NCBI GenBank assembly: GCA_024500155.1
Contig: CM044874.1
Location: 65,768,795 to 65,832,794, forward strand
Direction: 5' to 3'
From: Chenopodium formosanum
Lineage: Eukaryota > Streptophyta > Magnoliopsida > Caryophyllales > Amaranthaceae
DNA: 64,000 nucleotides
How positions within the stretch are numbered: position 1 is the stretch's first letter; every line of letters starts with the position of its first letter. Both the position numbers and the translations under genes were made by a program. The notes beneath the pieces are model-generated. The model had not been told where the DNA came from, did no database searches, and worked only from the letters and a program-made list of their open reading frames with translations. Positions 58,693 to 64,000 of the stretch are shown here, piece by piece.

Positions 58693-59771
58693 GAGTTAAT
58701 CCCCAGTAACAATACAAATACTAACACAATAATGAAAGTTTAATAGTAAATCTGCAATGTTTCAAAGATGCATTCTTGCATGTTGAGCTCCTATATAATC
58801 TCCCTGCAACCATTTTAGAAGTCTTCTATCAGGGATAAAAATTTGTAAATGCCACAAATACAGCTTCACCGCTTCTTTGACTCCCTTGAAGATCGTTGCC
58901 AGCATGCATGAAACTATTTGCTGGTTGCAAGGATCACTCTCCCTCTTTAATGGCATCTGCAGTAGTTCTAACTTCTAAGTATCCACCACCATCCTCGATT
59001 TTTGTTTTTGCTTCTTACTTGCCTGATCTCCAGAATAGTAGGAGTGCAAACACCACTTCCTGCAGTTAAAATGTAACACTTACTCTATTGGTGTGCTTCC
59101 CTGTTGACCTGCCTTGATTCGAAGCCTGGGTAGCAGCTTTTTTCTGACTCGGAATCAGCTGCAAGGTCATCATCTTTAGCAGCCATGATACCAGAACCCG
59201 CCTTATGTTCCATTCTCAACTTTCGTCTCCTCATCAAAACAAATTTTGCAGGCATCAATATCCCACTCGGCATTATTTTTGCGGAGGGAGGCTACTCTAA
59301 CATCTGTGATGGTAGCTTGGCTACTCAAAACAGGTGGCTTGCCATGAACCCAGAGATGGTGAATATAATTGACAACTGTGATGTTAAGAACAAACTCTAC
59401 TGAAGCCAAATCTCTGAATCAGACCCTCACACACAGGATACATCTTTGAAATAGGCATAGCATGGAGGTTTTTTCTTCACTAAAATAATCCTCACCCTTG
59501 AGCAATTTGAAAGCTCTATAAAATAATTATTTTTGAACATGAAGAAAAAAAATTACTACGTATTTTAATGTTAAACTGACGTCCATGCCAAAAAAGAAAA
59601 AAAAAAGAAAAAAAAATTATTCAAGGTAAAAAGAACATTAAGAAGTCCTCTCACAACGGAGGGTACTTATGCAAAAAACTTGGAAGAGAAACAATTTGGC
59701 AAAATTCATGAATGTATGCCAAAACCAAAAGTGGGTGAAAAGAGTTTAATGATGAGAAAAGAGTAAAAGGT
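58688..59771. repeat. Segmental duplication, block A copy 2
   Basis: Copy of 151-1235. Minus-strand ORF pieces of the unidentified gene recur at 58762-58956, 59085-59273 and 59203-59409, with a few substitutions. The A-rich part at about 59588 has lost a few A residues relative to copy 1. The start coincides with the broken copia LTR. Confidence 0.95.
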
Positions 59772-59887
59772 AAGTGTAACACTTATTAAAACAAGGAGGG
59801 AGTATCTATCTATACTTCTATTTTAAAACAAGAAGTTTAAAGGACACACGTCCTCTTCTCTCTCTTTTTTATTTTATTTTTTTTTTT
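59772..59887. other. Copy-2-specific joining segment (possible Helitron 5' end)
   Basis: These 116 bp replace 4.4 kb of copy 1 (1236-5663). They contain AAGGAGGGAGTA followed by TCTATCTATACTTCTATTTT and a small hairpin AGGACACACGTCCT. The TCTATACT-type start after an A is reminiscent of Helitron 5' termini, but no CTRR end was found. Confidence 0.4.
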
Positions 59888-62800
59888 AAAAAAAACTTTA
59901 TCCTAAACGATTACAATCCTTTTAAAATATCAATTTTCATATGTATCTTTTGGGTTTCACTACATTTCATTATATAAATTCCCATTTACATAGAAATTGA
60001 TAATATTTACCTTCCCTCTCTTTCACTGATTTTACCCGTCCTCTCTTTCACCCGAAGTCTATAATTTATATCAACTAATTAAAAATTTTATGGAAATTCT
60101 CTTTGGTAACACCATACTTTTAACTTTCCTCAGTGGTGAATTACAAAAATTCTTATTATCTTTGATAAACCTAAAATTTTATATTAAGCTAACCATGACA
60201 TTAATGATAAACTGTAATTAAATATTTAACTATAGTTAGTTTATTTATTTATTTTGTTATTATTATTTACTTAATAAAAATTATTTTTTATAAAAAAAAT
60301 CACCCCTTCCCCAACCAATCCGCCACCACTCTTTGCCCCACCCACACCGGCACCGACCCCTCTCCCGCCAGCGTGCCGGCCTCCCCTCATGGCCATGTAT
60401 CGACAACATCCAACTTCGCTACTATGCAACAACATTAATCAACCAAACACCTTCCTCGTCCTCAATTTCGATCTTCACCATCAATCGTCGACGTCTTTTT
60501 CGACCAATTCGCTTCCAATTCGTCCTTATCTCTCTTCGTTGAGATTTGATGAGTGATTTCTTTTCCGTCGACAAAACAAACAATTGAGATTAGCAAGAGA
60601 AAAATTGGGGATTTTTTTAGGGTTAGGGTTAACGGTGGAAATCGGGAATTGGGGAATCGGGGAAGGGGAGTCCGACGGGAGAGGAGTTACAGGTGTTGTT
60701 GCGGATTTCAGGGATGGGGGATGAGAGGCTGACGAATTTCAGGGGTGGGGGATGAGTGGCTGGCGGTTTTCAGAGGTGAGGGATAAGAGGTTGGTGGTTT
60801 AAGGGGGTGGGGGTGAGCGACTAGTGGTTTTCGGGGGTGGGGGATGAGCTGACGATCTTCGGGGGTAAGGATGGAAGTGTTTCAGGGTTTTCGAGGAAGT
60901 GGAGAGGTGTGGGATGGTCGCCGGCGTTAAGGGGTTTGGGTGCCGGCAAGTCGACAATGAAGTGAGGTGGCGCTGGCGAAGGGAAGGGGGTTGGGGTTGG
61001 CTGGGGCACCGGTGGGTGGGGTTGGGTTTTTTTTTTTATTTTATAAAAATAATTTAATTATTTAAAAAAATATTAAAACTAACTATGGTTAATGAATTTA
61101 AATTAAAATAAGTATTATCTTTGGTAATAAAAAAACTTAGGTTTATCAAAGATAATAAGAATTTTTGTAATTCACCAGTGAGAAATGTAAAAAGTATGAT
61201 GTTATTGAATTTAGTGCAGCATTCAAAGGTATTTTTTTTCGATCTACAAATTATTTACATTTCGTTTTTTTTTTTTCAAATTTATTTTTAATTTTTTGTT
61301 GTTTTTGAATTCTATTTTTTTAAACAAATTTTGCTTTTATAATTTGTGTAGGTTTTCAATAAAAATCTGTATAAATTTTTTTTTTTATTTCAATGTTTAA
61401 TGATCAATTTTTTTCTACAATTTTCAATATTTTATAATTTTATCAATTATCACCTTTTCAGATCTTGATTTTTTATTAAATTTATAACCCCCGCCAATAA
61501 TCCTTGACTTTCGAACCTCGTTCTTTCTCTCTCCATGGCACGAACCTAACTTTTTATTCAAAATCACCATTAACGAAACCTTAAATGGTGCTTTTGTGGT
61601 AGGGATTTAGGGTTTGAGGCGTGGGGGAAGAGGATAGGTCAATTTAAGGTGGTGAATACAGTCGAGGGTGGATGCCCACCTTAGCCATGAACCACGACCC
61701 CAAAACCGTGAACCCCCAAAATCGAAAACCCAGATTTTGATTTTAGGGGTTTTTAATTTTAGGGGTGGTGATGATTTACGACTAAGGTGGGCGGCTGCGA
61801 TATGTGAAGAGGTATGGGCTGCCGGTGAAGGGGTTACGCCCATCTTCTCCCTCTTTACCCCCTTAAACCACCACCCTAAAACCCCAAAATCAAAATCCCT
61901 AAAATCAAAACCCTAGATTTAAAAGGATTTTTAATTGGAAAAATTGCTCACAATAATCTGAACTTTTCTTCATTCACCGAAAAAAATCCCAACTTTTGAT
62001 TATTTTTTAATAACCCAAACTTTAACTTCAATTTGCTTCTAGCAGTCTCAAGTGGCCGAAAACCTGATGAATAGGTAAAATAAAAATTGGTTTAATGTCA
62101 AAAATTAAGTAAAAGAATGAAATTAAAATTAATCATAAATAAATAAATAAACAAACAAACTCAAACCCAGCCTCCGGCAGTCTGTCGGCCATCCCCTCCA
62201 TCTCCCCCTGCCCCTCTGATCCTCCACCAGCACTCAGCCAGCACCCACTTAAGTGCCAATATCCCATTCCCCTCGCCGGGCGTCTTTTCCTCCTCCCCAT
62301 TCTTGCAAACTCTCAAACAAATGCACTCTCAAACAATTTATATTTTTCTAATTTTATGCCTGCTAGTCTCAAACTCTCAAACAAATGCACTTGAATGATG
62401 AATTCTTCTCTTGTTCAACAACTCCGATAAAAAAAGTCAAGAATCATGAACCGAATTCTTTGGCCCCTACATGCCTACATGGTGGGTGGTTTTTTTTTTT
62501 TTTTTTTGATAATTAATTTAATAATTATTCTAAAATTTACGGTATTTTCACCAAATGCCCTAGAGTTATTTTTTACTGACCACATACCCATGAAATTTTT
62601 CAAATTCACCGTATATACTTGAGTTTTTTAAAAAATATCATGACATGTCGTTGATGACTAGCTAACAACTATTAATTCCGTTTTGCCACGTGAAAGCATG
62701 TTATTGGTTATTGTTTAGATTAATTAATTAATTAATTATTATAAAAAACTTTAAAAAATTTTGAAAAAAAAAAAAAACAAAACTTCACCTGCCACCAGCG

Positions 62801-64000
62801 AGCCACCTTAGCCCAACCACATCCCCACAACCGCCACCCAGCCATCTTCCCCACCGCCGACGCCTAGTCCTCCTCTTCACCGCACCGGCACCGCCATCCC
62901 CTAAGCCATGCGCCAGAACCGGCCCCGAACCACCATACCCCTTCCCTTCTCTTCAACCGTAAAAACCCCTCTCTGATTTTCCACCTTAGCCAAACATTAG
63001 GAAACCACCCCAAAACCTATTCGTCGGCAGCCCAAGTCTCGCCTCCCCGACGTCGCCGCCTACCTTAGCCAAAAACCACCAGCCCGAAACCGTGTTACCC
63101 CAAAATCGAAACCCTAAAAATCAAAATCTATGTGTAGGGAATATTTCAAGCATCATAACCCCAAGATTGAACCCCACTGTGATCATACACTAAAGTATGG
63201 TGGCGTCTAAAGGGAAAGAAAAGAGAGCAAAAAGAGTCCCCAGCAAGTTTTAAGAACTTGTAAACCGTTCACGAGGTGAAGGTTACACCCCTTAACGATC
63301 CATGAGATCATCAACTCCAAAAGGTATTGAACCAAATAGGGTTCGGGGATGAGGGTACAAATCCAATCTACAAAAGAAAGGACCCGCCCTATAAAATAGG
63401 CCTCCACTTTATTCTACTCGTATTCATGCGCTTCCTGACTAACATGCAATCATTATATTAATCCCAAACCTGTTTAATCTATGTTGGTTGAATATTAATG
63501 CACAAATAAATCTATTATTGGCGATCACTTGAATTAAAATCATATTAGCTTAAACCAAATTATTAATTATCTTATTAAGCGCAAATTCCCTTTAACATGC
63601 ATAAAAGGCGTGATCAAGCAATAACAATAATATACCAAGCAACATAATAATAATCATAATAATCATACTAATAATAAAACTTAAATATAATAGGAAGACC
63701 CTAGGCATGATACTAACAACATTAATAACAAATTCTAGCATGTCACTAAACAATAAAAATCAAAGCTTTAGACCTAACATGTTAACATGATATTAGAAAG
63801 AATAAAAGACACCCTAAACATGATTCTAGAAAGCATTAAAAATATCCTAACATGATACTAGAAAGCATAAATAACACCCTAAAATGATACTAGAAAGCAT
63901 AAATAACACCCTAACATGATACTAGGAATTAAACAAATCTAAGCGTGCTTCTACATTGAAATAAAATAGGGGTTAAGCTAATTACTTACTTTGAAGCCTC
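59888..64000. repeat. Segmental duplication, block B copy 2 (runs off the window)
   Basis: Copy of 5664-10032. It includes the long-TIR element (about 60100-61215), the G-rich minisatellite (about 60710-60865) and the left part of the second TIR element (from about 62530). It lacks about 210 bp near 62310 relative to copy 1. Confidence 0.95.
63133..64000 (-). mobile_element. Solo LTR (Tat family), duplicate copy, partial
   Basis: Same insertion as at 9153: same left junction (CTATG then TGTAGGGAATATTTC) and orientation. It is cut by the window end, so whether it is still solo in copy 2 cannot be seen. Confidence 0.85.

Overview
This is plant nuclear DNA, almost certainly from a eudicot. It is AT-rich and intron-bearing, with an F-box/FBD gene, a NUP98-type nucleoporin copy, Stowaway and hAT-type MITEs, L1-type LINE debris, solo LTRs, a Sirevirus-like Ty1/copia element and a 19.3-kb Tat/Ogre-type Ty3/gypsy element. 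Several traits (antisense ORFs and tandem repeats in the 3' region of a Tat element, recurrent 'actccgta' words) fit Caryophyllales, but the species cannot be named from the sequence. There is no CRISPR array, rRNA gene or convincing tRNA gene.

Layout. 1-1235: an unidentified minus-strand gene fragment. 1781-4150: an intact three-exon F-box/LRR/FBD gene (minus) with a 5'-UTR intron. 4352-5542: two Stowaway-like MITEs, the second carrying a nested hAT-like MITE. 5664-12212: TIR elements, one split by a minus-strand Tat-family solo LTR (9153-11323, TSD CTATG). 12213-16790: a minus-strand LINE split by a 2.8-kb solo LTR (13213-16040, TSD CATGC). 17300-18275: a 21-bp minisatellite with heptapeptide periodicity. 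18568-19170: a short retroposon with target-site duplications. 19703-29336: a NUP98-like copy whose FG-repeat half is broken, while its last four exons stay open and end exactly at the normal autocleavage point. 29675-58692: a Ty1/copia element. Inside it (35300-54637, TSD ACAAG) lies the Tat/Ogre element, with gag-pro-RT-RH-aRH-IN on the plus strand and two intron-bearing antisense genes (DUF7745-like and plant-mobile-domain) on the minus strand. 58688-64000: a second copy of 151-1235 plus 5664-10032. It lacks the F-box gene and abuts the truncated copia 3' LTR at a 5-bp microhomology (AAGGA).

How the parts relate. The simplest history is: copia landed just 3' of the NUP98-like gene, the Tat element landed in copia RT, and a tandem duplication of about 58.5 kb then joined the copia LTR to a repeat of the window's left edge. 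The second unit runs off the right end. The alternative is an assembly artefact joining two haplotypes. Both large elements carry many nonsense codons but few frameshifts, mostly compatible with C-to-T decay. The most unusual signal is a set of GGCGCC-rich clusters in the Tat element. They occur just upstream of the LTR TATA box, and again upstream of TATA-like boxes in front of both antisense genes, suggesting a reused promoter module.
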